Of a DNA stretch of 64,000 nucleotides, positions 54,113 to 64,000 are shown piece after piece; positions within the stretch are counted from its first letter, which is position 1; each line of letters starts with the position of its first letter. Source of the DNA: Adiantum capillus-veneris (Eukaryota > Streptophyta > Polypodiopsida > Polypodiales > Pteridaceae); the NCBI GenBank assembly GCA_014529385.2, contig CM043949.1:109055977-109119976 (forward strand), read 5' to 3'. The notes under the pieces were generated by a model that saw only the letters and a program-made list of their open reading frames with translations, was not told where the DNA came from and did not search any database. A program made the translations under genes and the position numbers.

Positions 54113-57100
54113 CATTCCAGATAGTGCGAGTCCGTCCCGGCGACATTGGATGGCACATTTAGAGATGATTTTCGTGCCACTTACGTGGTCGACTATTCGA
54201 TTAGGCGAGAGGAGATAGAGCTAGTACACGCAGACGACTGCTTTGAGGCATTCGACCACCCTGAGTAGGTTATATTACAGCGGGTAGGTCACGGAGTGAT
54301 CTATACTGATAGTGATCAGCGTCGATATCAGTTGGAGTGTCGTGCGTCCAGTCGACGCCTATCCAAAGATGTTGTGACACTAGTTAGCGAGCCTACAGAC
54401 AGATGCTACGAGAGCACCGCAGGCATTGTGTTTTACTTTTTGACTTGTGGGTTGCCATATGATCCTCGATTGACCCAGCGCCCTACTTCGAGTAGGAGTC
54501 CCTCACCTCCTCTAGACATAGTGCCACCACCCAGGACACTCAGGAGACCACCGCCAGGGTTCTCGTCACCTAGACCTGATTTGCTGCCAGGCGTTTCGAG
54601 CTACCACGAGTCTAGAGCGATGCACACCTCGGCGAGTGCTAGTACTTTGTGTACCACTCATAGTGAGACCGAGAGCGAGAGCCCGCGAGCGACATATTTT
54701 AGGGAGTCTCCACCTCGACACCTTGCACCATCTAGAGACCCATCCCCACCTCTAATGACACATATTAGAGACCATACGAGAGAGGCGACGATGACCCCAG
54801 CACCACCGTTGAGAGCACCAGAGTTCGGGCACGGTAGACTACACATTGTAGATATGAGTGCCCCTAGATCACTGACCACTACGCTTTAGGCATCGCTTGA
54901 GGCTAGAGAGACCGCAGGTAGCACGATACAGATAGAGGGTGGTCAGATTCTATATATCATAGGCTAGTACCAGCGTGGTGTTGCCTTCTATGTTGATTTA
55001 CATGACCACTTATATATGCGGATGGCACACCCACAACAACCACTGTCTTTACCTAGGCAGATTGTGAGAGTCTACACACAGGCCGATAGAGCAGTCCTTA
55101 TTGATGACCTTGGAGAGCAGTATCGCTCGATTGAGACCCTTGACTTCGATGATATTGAGCGAGCACACCCAAACGATCGCCTAGACACGCAGACACATCC
55201 TAGGCTAGTGGAGCTTCACAGAGTTGAGCAAACCATGACCGATCTAGACGAGCTCGGTCGTAGGTATAGACGCTTGTCGATTGGTGGATCCAGAGATCCT
55301 TCAGCACACTTTCTTGCACATTTGATAGGAGATCCACGTGATCAAGTTTATAGGGATACCGGCCATGCAGTGTACATTTTGACTATAGGTCTACCCTACT
55401 CCCTTCGACTTAGGCATCACGACTTATGTTTACCCACGACGGCCATGCTAGCTCCACGGTTGCCGAGAGCTCCGAGTCCTCCAGTCACACCAGTTGCGAT
55501 ATCACCACCTAGGTCTCCTATGTTGCGACATATTTTACCACCTTGGGAGAGGCCCGATGAGGATGACGCCTATCTTGACAAGTGAGTGACCGCACGAGAG
55601 AGAGCTGCTCAGGACACACCTATGCTTGAGCCTACACGAGAGCCTCTGAGGAGTGTTCCATGAGAGATAGCTCCAACACTTAGCCTGCCACAGGTAGAGC
55701 CCCCGAGACTAGAGACTACTCAGAGCATTGTTAGGGAGCCTACACCACTTGCCGCTCTCGTCCACGAGACTTCCAGCGTGCAGCAAGAGACCTCACAGAG
55801 TCGCACATTGAGTGACCCTGGCCTAGACACAGATGAGACCATTATGCAGTTCTTGGCTACCTATGAGCATCCTTGTTTAGATTTTCCGACCTCACAACAG
55901 TCCTTAGAGATATCTATCGAGCCAGAGCCATATGCGAGAGTCGCTCCTTCTACGAGAGAGACCGCAGAGCCGATAGCATCGATGTCCCACACTTCTAGCA
56001 TGCATAGTGGTGCCACAGTCTATGAGCCACCGAGAGAGCAGCCACCCCAGGTAGATGCCGCCTTAGTGCCATCTACGAGTGTTGATTCACGATCATATCA
56101 CCCGATTGAGCGGAGACCAGCCACGAGCCGTATATTGCTAGATCAGGTTCCTAGAGACCACGTTCGAGACACCACGCCGATAGAGGTTACACCACAGATA
56201 CCTGGATGTACACGGACTAGAGTTACCTCTACTGACACACGATGTAGGGATACGAGACCGCCTAGTAGACTTGTTTGGAGACCACGTACACATGCATCCC
56301 AGCCATGTGTAGAGCCTTCTCTAGACAGTGGTTCCGCAGCGACGAGTAGTGCCACCGAGGAGCGACCCATGATAGATCATGCAAGTAGTTTTCCACGTAG
56401 AGCTTCCCGGACTCTTCGACAGGTCTATGTTCCCCGTACCGAGATACACGCTAGATCTTTGCCTTGTGACCACACGATTGTGTTTATAGAGATCCATATG
56501 ACCAATGACGGACTTTCACATGGTTGGCTCACATCTAGACGGTCACTTGAGACACATGACTATTTCGAGGGACAGAGACATGTTTGGGTACCTAGGCCGC
56601 GAGTGGTAGCATACCCGACGCATACACGATCATACCCTAGCGCGAGACCTCCACGAGCTAGATGTCGAGAGACGAGACGGCCCATAGAGAGGCCAGCCCC
56701 TCCACAACAGCGAGCATGTCCTAGAGATAGATGCACACACAGACATGCTAGACGAGCTCATACCGATATCCCTATGAGAGCGCGAGCATTGCAGATCTGG
56801 ATACCGAAGAGCCTTCCCCCTAGTTTATTACACATAGACCTTAGCACTAGCTCGAGTCAGATTTCTATTGACCATCATAGAGACATAGAGCTATATAGGA
56901 GTGTATTAGTGATACATGAGCTTTAGAGACCTATGACCAGTGACATAGAGGCTGATGTCATCCCTAGACATGATATTTTCCCTTTAGCGGAGACCACATG
57001 TATAGATCTAGGTGCTAGCCAGCCTTTGACCGTTAGACAGAGAGCTATCCTTTTATTTGGAGAGGGTTCTCTTATTTGTTCTAGTCGCACGCGACTTTGA
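54113..57100 (+). pseudogene. Unknown ~1,000-codon ORF with internal repeats
   Basis: Frame 2 stays open over 995 codons apart from stops at 54266, 54887, 54965, 55583, 55661 and 56924; it ends at 57098. Random sequence would give about 45 stops. Unit 1 (about 54113-54480: YVVDYSIRREEIELVHADD ... QRRYQLECRASSRRL ... GIVFYFLTCGLPYDPRL) is paralleled by unit 2 (54970-55420: VLIDDLGEQYRSIETLDFDD ... GRRYRRLSIGGS ... HAVYILTIGLPYSLRL). Each is followed by a Pro/Ser/Arg-rich, probably disordered stretch. The third part (55778-57100) is Arg/Pro-rich with less clear similarity. No signal peptide, membrane helix or known motif. All stops are TAG or TGA, which could derive from CAG and CGA by C-to-T change. 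Composition is G+C-richer than its surroundings. Function unknown. Confidence 0.6.
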
Positions 57101-57274
57101 CTTGTATTGATTGATCATGGTGCACTAGACACATGCGCATATACCAGAGGCATTTTTTCCCACTGGGTTTTTCTCTCTGGATATCTAGGTTTTTAGACCT
57201 TAGCTTATGACTTTTATTTTGTTTTCAATATTGCTTCTTTTCCTGCTGATATGCCCCTCGAGGTATTGTGCTTT

Positions 57275-57501
57275 TGTTACCATATACATGTGGTAGTGAT
57301 GTGTGTGAACACACTAGGACCGCCGGGGCATTTTTTCCCTCTTTAGGAGGTTTTTTCCCCCGTGCATTGTATATACGCCCATCACTCTAGGGCTATCTAT
57401 CTTTCCATTGCACACTAAGTAAAACACTCTCTATTGTGTGCCTTGAGCTTCCTTCGTCTTCTCCAAGCTGTGTGTGTTTCTCTGTAACCCTAATTCCAAC
57501 A
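57275..57501 (+). repeat. Copia 5' LTR (227 bp)
   Basis: TGTTACCATATACATG ... CCCTAATTCCAACA, identical in length to the other family LTRs and close to the copy at 421-647. Confidence 0.95.
57369..57376 (+). promoter_or_regulatory. Copia LTR TATA-like box
   Basis: TGTATATA about 95 bp into the LTR, conserved in all four LTR copies of the family in this window. Confidence 0.4.
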
Positions 57502-57503
57502 AT

Positions 57504-57515
57504 TGGTATCAGAGC
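57504..57515 (+). other. Copia primer-binding site
   Basis: TGGTATCAGAGC, two bases after the LTR; a perfect match to the 12-base complement of plant initiator methionine tRNA. Confidence 0.93.
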
Positions 57516-57863
57516 AGGTCACGTCCTCCCGGGCTTAGTCGCCAGCTGCTCCACCACACGCCTGCTCACTTTCTCCAATTTCAGTGAGCTTTGGCGAGCG
57601 TTCGCAGGTTGACAAATATTTTGGGTGAGCTCGAAGAGCTTGATCTGCTCAGAATTTTGATTTGGGCTCATTTCGGCCTCCGTTTCCACTACGGGCAGTA
57701 CTGCACAGGCTATTTCGTCATTTTGTGCAAATTTTCTGTCAGTGCCGTTTTCTGCATAACAAGTGCCTTATAGTCTTCTACGGTTTGTGCTATATAGCAC
57801 AAGTTGTTGCCGCTCTATTTCTCCTATTTTCGGGCAGTTTTCACATCAGGTGCAGCATTTACC
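57516..57863 (+). other. Copia leader
   Basis: Untranslated region between the primer-binding site and the gag ATG; no feature seen. Confidence 0.6.
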
Positions 57864-60800
57864 ATGGCTGACAACAACAACACAGATGTGTTCAAGATGT
57901 TTGCTGCTGAGGACAGGTTGGATGGGGACAACTACCCTATGTGGGCTTATATGATGCAACATGTTCTTGTGTCAAAAGGTGTCTGGAACATTGTGCAGGG
58001 CATTGATGTACGTCCTGGTTCTGAAGATGTAGGCGATGTTGAGGATGTTGCAGGTCTTGCTGCAAGGATTGCAGCTGTTAGAGTTGTTTTGCCTACGGCA
58101 GAACAAGCTCGTTGGGATGTTAAGGATGCGCACGCTCATGCATTGATTGCGTTGTCTGTGAAGCGCACCATTATTCCTCACATCCGTTCAGCAAAATCTG
58201 CAAAACAGGCTTGGGATATTCTAGCAGGTCTTTATGCAAGCCGCAATGAGGCTAAAATTGCTTTGCTGCGTAAAGAGCTAGAGTCGAAGATTATGCATGA
58301 GGAAGATGATATGGACACTTTCCTTGCTAGTGTCAAGGATATCAATGAGCAACTCATTTCTGCAGGTGAAGTCATTTCGGACAGTTCCCTTGTGCAGACT
58401 GTTCTTGATGCCTTACCAGATTCCTACCAGACTTTTGCTAGTACTTGGAGACTGATGACCCAAGGAAATCCTGAAGTTGTCAAGTTTGATGCATTATGCA
58501 CATTGCTGTTGCAAGAGTCACTTTCTAGAAAAAACAGGACTAGGCAGCGTGCAGTTGAATAGGCTTTTATTGCTTCTCAAAGAAAGGGTGGTAACAGTAA
58601 TGTAGCCACTTCTTATGGTTCTGCTGCGAGTGGCAAAAATTCTGTTCCTAATGCTTCTGGTGGCAGCACTTCGTCTGGCAATTTTGGTGATAAGGGCAAA
58701 AAGAAGATGCGTTGCCATTATTGTAAAGCCAATGATCACTTGATCAAGTCGTGTCCTAAGTTGAAGGCCAAAGAGGCTAAGAAGAAAGAGGGTGGTTCCA
58801 CTGCAAATGCTGGTTCCACTACAAATGCAGCCATTGTTGAGTCTTCTGTGAAAGGAGATTGTGATGCTGATATTGATGCAGAATGGGCTTTTAGTGCAGA
58901 GTGCACTTACAATCCTGCTGTCCATGATGCATGTTTGTCACTTGCTGCAGATTCACATGTGTGGTATTTCGACAGTGGTGCTACAAACCACATTACCTCA
59001 CATCGTGAATTGTTTACCTCTCTCGAGTCTGTCCCTCATGGGAATTCAGTCACTTGTGCCAACAATGCCTCTTATCCAGTTCAGGGAGTTGGAAAGATAG
59101 TGCTCACTGCTGCTAATGGCAGTTCCTTTACACTTGTTGATGCACTTTATGTACCTGGGATCAAGAAGAATCTCTTGTCTGTATCCGCACTTGCTAGACT
59201 TGGACTTGTAGTCAAATTTGTGGATGACAGATGTACAGTTCATGATCTCAGTTTTGGTGATGAAATTGTTGCATCTGGGCTTTTGTGCCGTGGGCTGTAT
59301 AAGCTCACTTTGTATGACAAGTGTGGACAAAATTTTGCAAATGCTGTTGTAGATTCAAGGGCTATTTCAGATGCAAAACTTTGGCATGCATGTTTTGGTC
59401 ATCTGAATTTTGCCAGTTTGCTACGTTTGCAGAAATCTGATATGGTTGCTTCTTTGCCGCCTCTTGAAGCACCTGTCAAACATGTTTGTGAAGGCTGTAT
59501 TCTGGGTAAAATGCAGCGTTCTAAGTTTCCAAAGGATGGTTCAGTTAGGGCCACATGCAGGTTGCAGCTTGTGCATAGTGATGTTTGTGGGCCCATGCAA
59601 ACTCCGTCCTTGGGCAATTACCTGTACTTCGTGACTTTCATTGATGATTACTCCAGGCATGCATGGGTATTTCCGCTTAAAGCGAAGTCCGAAGTTTTTA
59701 TGTGCTTCAAACAATTTTTGGCTATGGCTAAAAATGTCTCAAAATGTACTATGGGCACCCTCCGTTCCGATCGAGGGGGGGAGTATATGTCTCATGAATT
59801 TAATGCATTTCTGGCTAGTCGTGGGATAAAACACCAATGTACAGTGCCTTATACACCTCAGCAAAATGGTGTTGCTGAGAGGAAAAACAGGTCACTAACG
59901 GAAATGGCACGATGTATGGTCAAAAGTCAAGATTTGCCGCATTCTTTTTGGCTTGAGGCCATCATGTGTGCCACTTATGTACTTAACAGGTGTCCTACAA
60001 AAGCTTTGCAGTCTATTACTCCATATGAAGCATGGCATGATAGAAAGCCTTCTATTGAGCACATGCGTGTTTTTGGCTGTTTGGCATATGCTTTGGTGCC
60101 ACAAATGCAGCGCAGAAAATTGGATGATAAGGCTGTCAAATGTATTTTTGTTGGTTATAGTGCTGAAAGCAAAGGTTACAGGTTGTATCATCCGCAAACA
60201 AAACGTATTCTGGTTTCACGGGATGTAGTGTTTGTGGAAGATTCTATTCAGCCCTTGCTGTCATGTACTAGAGACAGTAATGTAAGCTCACAGGACATTT
60301 ATGACACTTTGTTGCCTTTTTTCAGTGGTGGAAATACGAATGTAAGTTCCAATGAGGCAAATGTACAGCCTATGGGGGTTTCTGAAAATGTTTTAGAACA
60401 GCCTATTACTGATGAAGATGTACATGATGTACTTGATGAGGAAAGGGCTGAAAATGAGCAAGCTAGAGGTATGCCAAAATGGCTGGTGCACACATTGCGT
60501 GACAGTAAATTGGATGCACCTTTATCTAGTCGTACTCGTTCAGGCTCTCGCCATGCATCTTATGCATCAGATTGTTATGCTTTGGCTGTGTCTAGTTTAC
60601 ATGATGTTGAGGAGCCTCTGTCTTTTGATGAAGCACAGAATTCAGAAAATTGGATTGCTGCCATGAAATCAGAATATGATGCACTTATAGAGAATGACAC
60701 ATGGACTTTATGTGATTTGCCTCCTGGCAAAAAGGCCATTGGTACGAAGTGGGTTTACAAGTTGAAACGCAAGCCGGATGGTGAGATCGATTGCCATAAG

Positions 60801-61418
60801 GCTCGACTTGTTGCAAAGGGTTATGCACAACAAAAAGGCATAGATTATGAAGAGGCTTTTGCTCCCACTTGTCGTATGACTACTGTGCATTTTCTATGTG
60901 CATTGGCAGCTCATTTTGGTTGGGATGTACATCAATCAGACATTGTTACTGCTTTCTTGAATGGTGACATATTTGAGGAAGTTTATGTAACGCAGCCTCG
61001 CGGTTTTGTCATAAAAGGACAAGAGGACAAAGTGTGCAAATGTAAGAAGGCTTTGTATGGGTTGAAGCAATCTCCTCATGCTTGGTATGAGAAAGCTGAC
61101 ACTCATTTGGTTAAACGAGGCTTTCGTAACAGTCCAGCAGAAAGCACATTGTATGTAAAGCGTGAGGATGATGTATTTCTCATTGTGGTTCTTTATGTTG
61201 ATGATTTGTTGATCACTGGACCAAATGAGAGACATATTGCTGAATTTAAGGCTGATTTGAATGCTACTTTCAAGATGAAAGATTTGGGGCTGTTGCATCA
61301 TTACTTGGGTATACAGTTTAAGCAGTGTGATGGTGGTATTGCCTTGTGTCAGAAAAGTTACATAGAAACATTGCTATTGAAGCGGTCCGGGGCGGGCAAC
61401 AAGAGAGGCGACCTCTAA
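57864..61418 (+). pseudogene. Ty1-copia gag-pol polyprotein, truncated
   Basis: ATG at 57864 (ACCATGG context) begins MADNNNTDVFKMFAAEDRL; the frame upstream of it is chance. Gag (UBN2-type) runs to about residue 240. One TAG at 58560-58562 replaces Gln found in the minus-strand copy (RAVEQAF). Pol follows: zinc knuckle CHYCKANDHLIKSC (58713), protease YFDSGATNHIT (58969), integrase zinc region (HACFGHLNF, CEGCILGK) and D-D-E core (HSDVCGPM, SDRGGEYM, NGVAERKN). RT follows (KWVYKLKRKPDGEI, SDIVTAFLNGD, catalytic YVDDLL at 61195). The family sequence ends after QKSYIETLL; the last ten codons (KRSGAGNKRGDL) are foreign. Not able to transpose alone. Confidence 0.93.
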
Positions 61419-62400
61419 ACACCCCTCAAGGCTCCCGTGCTGCTCAATTGAGGCTGGGGCAACCACAAGCACAACACAACAACAAACCCACAGCCAAACC
61501 CAAACAAGATAGGGGCACCACCTAGTTATGGTATGCGAACTAGGACGCAAGAAAGATTTTTGGCACCACCAAGAAGATGCACCACACAACGCACACAAAC
61601 AACCTCACACCAAGACACACACAAACTAGACCAGAGAGATCTAGAGCAAAGGGAAGAGAGAGAGAAACGGATCTTGCATAATACCGTATTTGTGACTTGC
61701 AAATGGAGATGGTTCGTTATGATGCTATCGTAGAACTTGTATAAACTCACTCAATGCTTAGTGATTGCTAAACATTGCCAAAACACACACACACTGTCTT
61801 AGGGTGTGGGAGACCTCTCACCACAATACCCTCTTACAATGGACACAAAACTGGCAATGAAAAACACACTAAAACACTTTCTAAAATCAAGATCAACCGA
61901 TAAAAACTCAAATACACAAGTCACCTTGAATTCTCCAAACCGTATTGCACAAATGGAAGGACGAAGATTTGAACGTCGAATCACGCCTTTGATGCACCAA
62001 ACCTCAATTTATTGATGATGAAGGAGCATATACAATAGTGGTTTTGAGGTTTGTGGAACTCACGCTCTCTCACTTGCAATGTGTAGCTTGAAGGCTTCTC
62101 TCACACCAAGAGTGAAGCTCACAAGTGGTTGCTACACCTAAGTCTCTCCTCACGCATAGAGTGTTGGGGTGCTATGTGAGATGTTGGAGGTTGTTTTACA
62201 AGAAGGAGAGGGGCCTATTTATAGGTTGGAGACCCCTCATTAAGATTATTGGAAATCTTAATTTACAAGCTAACAAATCAGGATTATGATTTTTTTGAAT
62301 ATCAAAACATTGCGGGCCTTCTTTGTCTGCTTGAGTCATGGGTGTGGGCTCAAAAGAAAGCATTACTGATGGTAGATAAGGTGAAAGTAAGTTTTAAAGA
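61379..62400. other. Intergenic flank of truncated copia
   Basis: Starts at the copia breakpoint. C/A-rich at 61440-61640, then ordinary sequence. No gene seen. Inverted pair-like words ACACACACAAAC are low complexity only. Confidence 0.5.
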
Positions 62401-62402
62401 AG

Positions 62403-62430
62403 GGGAGAGGGAGAGAGAGAGAGAGAGAGT
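62403..62430 (+). repeat. (GA)n microsatellite
   Basis: Short purine dinucleotide run. Confidence 0.85.
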
Positions 62431-62959
62431 TACTATACATGTCTTGAGGTGAGGTGTCTTTTATGGTTAGGTCAATGCTATTTTGTGTTAGTATGTTAGT
62501 CGTTAGTAATCACTAGAAAGTTAATGTTACATTTACAATGGGTAGAGTGAGTTGATTTGATGAAGGAAGAGGGGTGAATTAAAAGAGAATCATTGAGATA
62601 GTGAAGCTTTGAAGAAGCTTGAACTCACTTGTGTAGGTTCTCAAAATGACTATCGATCTTCTTCTTCGTCTTCTCTTCTTTATGCCACCGCCGCCAAGGT
62701 TGATCATCGTGATGAAAATGGTAATTCCGTTGATGAGATCTTTTGATTGGCAGAGGTTAAGCATGGTACACATGCTGAATTTATGTATATATATAAGGGG
62801 TAAGATGGAATTGTACTTTGGAGATAATAGAGAGAGGCATAGAGATGGTGTATGTACATGGAGAGCTCATATGAGAGCTATGGGAGTAAGTGGGGAGGTT
62901 AATGGTGAGGAAGGTGAGAGAAACCATTGAAGGTGCAGGTTTGAGTGAGGGATTGAGAG
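62431..62959. other. Featureless sequence
   Basis: No supportable gene; short frames only. Confidence 0.5.
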
Positions 62960-62961
62960 AA

Positions 62962-62993
<32 letters not shown>
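62960..62993 (+). repeat. (TG)n microsatellite
   Basis: About 16 TG units. Confidence 0.92.
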
Positions 62994-62996
<3 letters not shown>

Positions 62997-64000
62997 AGTG
63001 TGGAAAGAGGTGAGAGAAGACTATGGGCTACTTGTGAGAAAAGTGGGCAGACTGGGGTCCACTCAAAAAATCATAGCTCACCGCTGGTAGCTCCAAAAAT
63101 CATGAAAAAATTTGAGGTGATTATTCAGAGCGTGGGCTACATTTTCTCTTTTGACCACCGCTCCAAATTCGGAGTGGAGATAGGTGCCAAAATTCTCACC
63201 AAAAAGCCTGTTTTTTATGCCTGCAAAAGTCTTTTAGTGGCCCCCTCCTTTGTTGAATTTGTACAATGCATCCAAGAGTGAGCCCCTCCTTTGTCATATT
63301 ATAATACAAATCATTGAAGTTTCCCTTGACCCATGCATGGAGGAGGATTATTGGTGAAATAAGAAATATATACATGGTGGGACTAGTGTATGGACTATTC
63401 ATGGACTTTAGCTCAATGAGCACATGGTGTTAGAATAATGAGTAAAAATAATAATAAAAATATGGAGGAGTTATGGATATGGAAAGATATTGGAATCATA
63501 TGATATGGTCCCTCCTTGAATTATTTTGGGTGAAAGAGGAAAAGGTATGCAAGTAAATAATATAATAAAAGTAACCAATGAGTAGAAATCAATTTTTTGT
63601 TTTCACGAGGGTGAGGGTGAAAATGTGGGAGTGATTTGTATAAAGGAAAAATATGAGGTTAGAGTATGTAGATATTGGCAAAAAATATAATTATGGTGTA
63701 AGAGGATGAAAGAAGATGTACATAGGTTTAATAAAACACACACCTAAGTAGAAATATTTAAATAAAATACCAAAATAATTATAAAAAATCCCTATATTTA
63801 GGCCATATATACAATGAAATATTTACACACAAAGAGGCCATAATATACTTTTATTTTTCTTATTTTTCTTATTTTTCTTATTTTTTTTATTTTTTTTTGC
63901 TCACTTAGCCCAGTGACTAGCTAGCTGAGGGTTTTTAAGAAGATATGGGAAAAGCCCCCTAACTCACACACGCCTATGTACAGTGAAATGTCAGGAATAG
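62994..64000. other. A+T-rich intergenic sequence
   Basis: No gene. A run of (TTATTTTTC)n-like units occurs at 63850-63895. Confidence 0.5.

Larger units (their letters stand above)
57275..61378 (+). mobile_element. Ty1-copia element, 5' LTR to RT, truncated
   Basis: 5' LTR, primer-binding site and a gag-pol frame that is open except for one stop. The sequence leaves the family at about 61378, within RT; RNase H, polypurine tract and 3' LTR are absent. The preceding five bases are GCTTT. Same family as 1-647 and 11638-16724, and the best preserved coding copy of the three. Confidence 0.93.

Noticed and set aside
57270-57274. GCTTT as part of a target duplication with CTTTG at 648
   Set aside because: The two copia pieces are different insertions; the right end of the 57275 copy is missing, so no duplication can be shown.
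60411-60445. CTGATGAAG in copia as hammerhead-like
   Set aside because: No GAAA after a stem II, and it is codon sequence conserved in the copia frame.

Overview
This window looks like a repeat-dominated stretch of a large plant nuclear genome. The evidence is nested Ty1-copia and Ty3-gypsy elements with plant-type primer-binding sites, a fragment of the plant-specific X8 (CBM43) domain, a plant-type LRR receptor fragment and a plant-style short Helitron. I cannot name the species. The mix of old nested elements, a Helentron-type helicase with an AP-endonuclease-like tail and long microsatellites would suit a fern, lycophyte or gymnosperm at least as well as a flowering plant, but that is inference. 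I see no clearly intact host gene.

Layout. 1-647: tail and 3' LTR of a copia element inserted in the 5' LTR of a large Ty3-gypsy element. That gypsy element runs from 648 to 17687. Its decayed gag-pol (1459-5668) is split by a 4.4-kb unknown insertion (5669-10062), which carries a candidate hammerhead ribozyme at 9909-9971. Its integrase tail is at 10063-10546. Its 3' LTR (10973-17687) is split by a second, oppositely oriented copy of the same copia family (11638-16724, target duplication ATGTT). 17688-26088: remains of several gypsy elements. These include a minus-strand integrase/chromodomain end split by a 1.8-kb foldback-bearing insertion (20034-21855, target duplication GTTGA), a plus-strand protease-RT fragment, and a gag-only piece between two LTR-like repeats. 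26089-31270: unknown sequence, a gypsy integrase relic, then a Tat/Athila-type LTR with its primer-binding site.

31287-36812 (minus): a decayed Helentron (Rep HUH/Y2, PIF1-type helicase, endonuclease/exonuclease/phosphatase domain). Next to it on the same strand are three tandem copies, one near-complete, of an RPA70/MEIOB-like single-stranded-DNA-binding gene (36995-40779). 40780-45010 holds inverted repeats, microsatellites, a dispersed repeat family and a short Helitron. 45030-46077 has LRR and X8 gene fragments. 46078-53640 is mostly unannotated.

54113-57100: a mostly open reading frame of about 1,000 codons, proline/arginine-rich, with an internally duplicated domain that I do not recognise. 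57275-61378: a third copia copy, with a single in-frame stop in gag-pol, truncated inside reverse transcriptase. 61379-64000 is intergenic with microsatellites.

The genes do not form a host pathway. The window is a record of successive transposon insertions. The items most worth following up are the type I hammerhead motif and its host element, the unknown repeated-domain ORF, and the Helentron with its neighbouring ssDNA-binding gene array.
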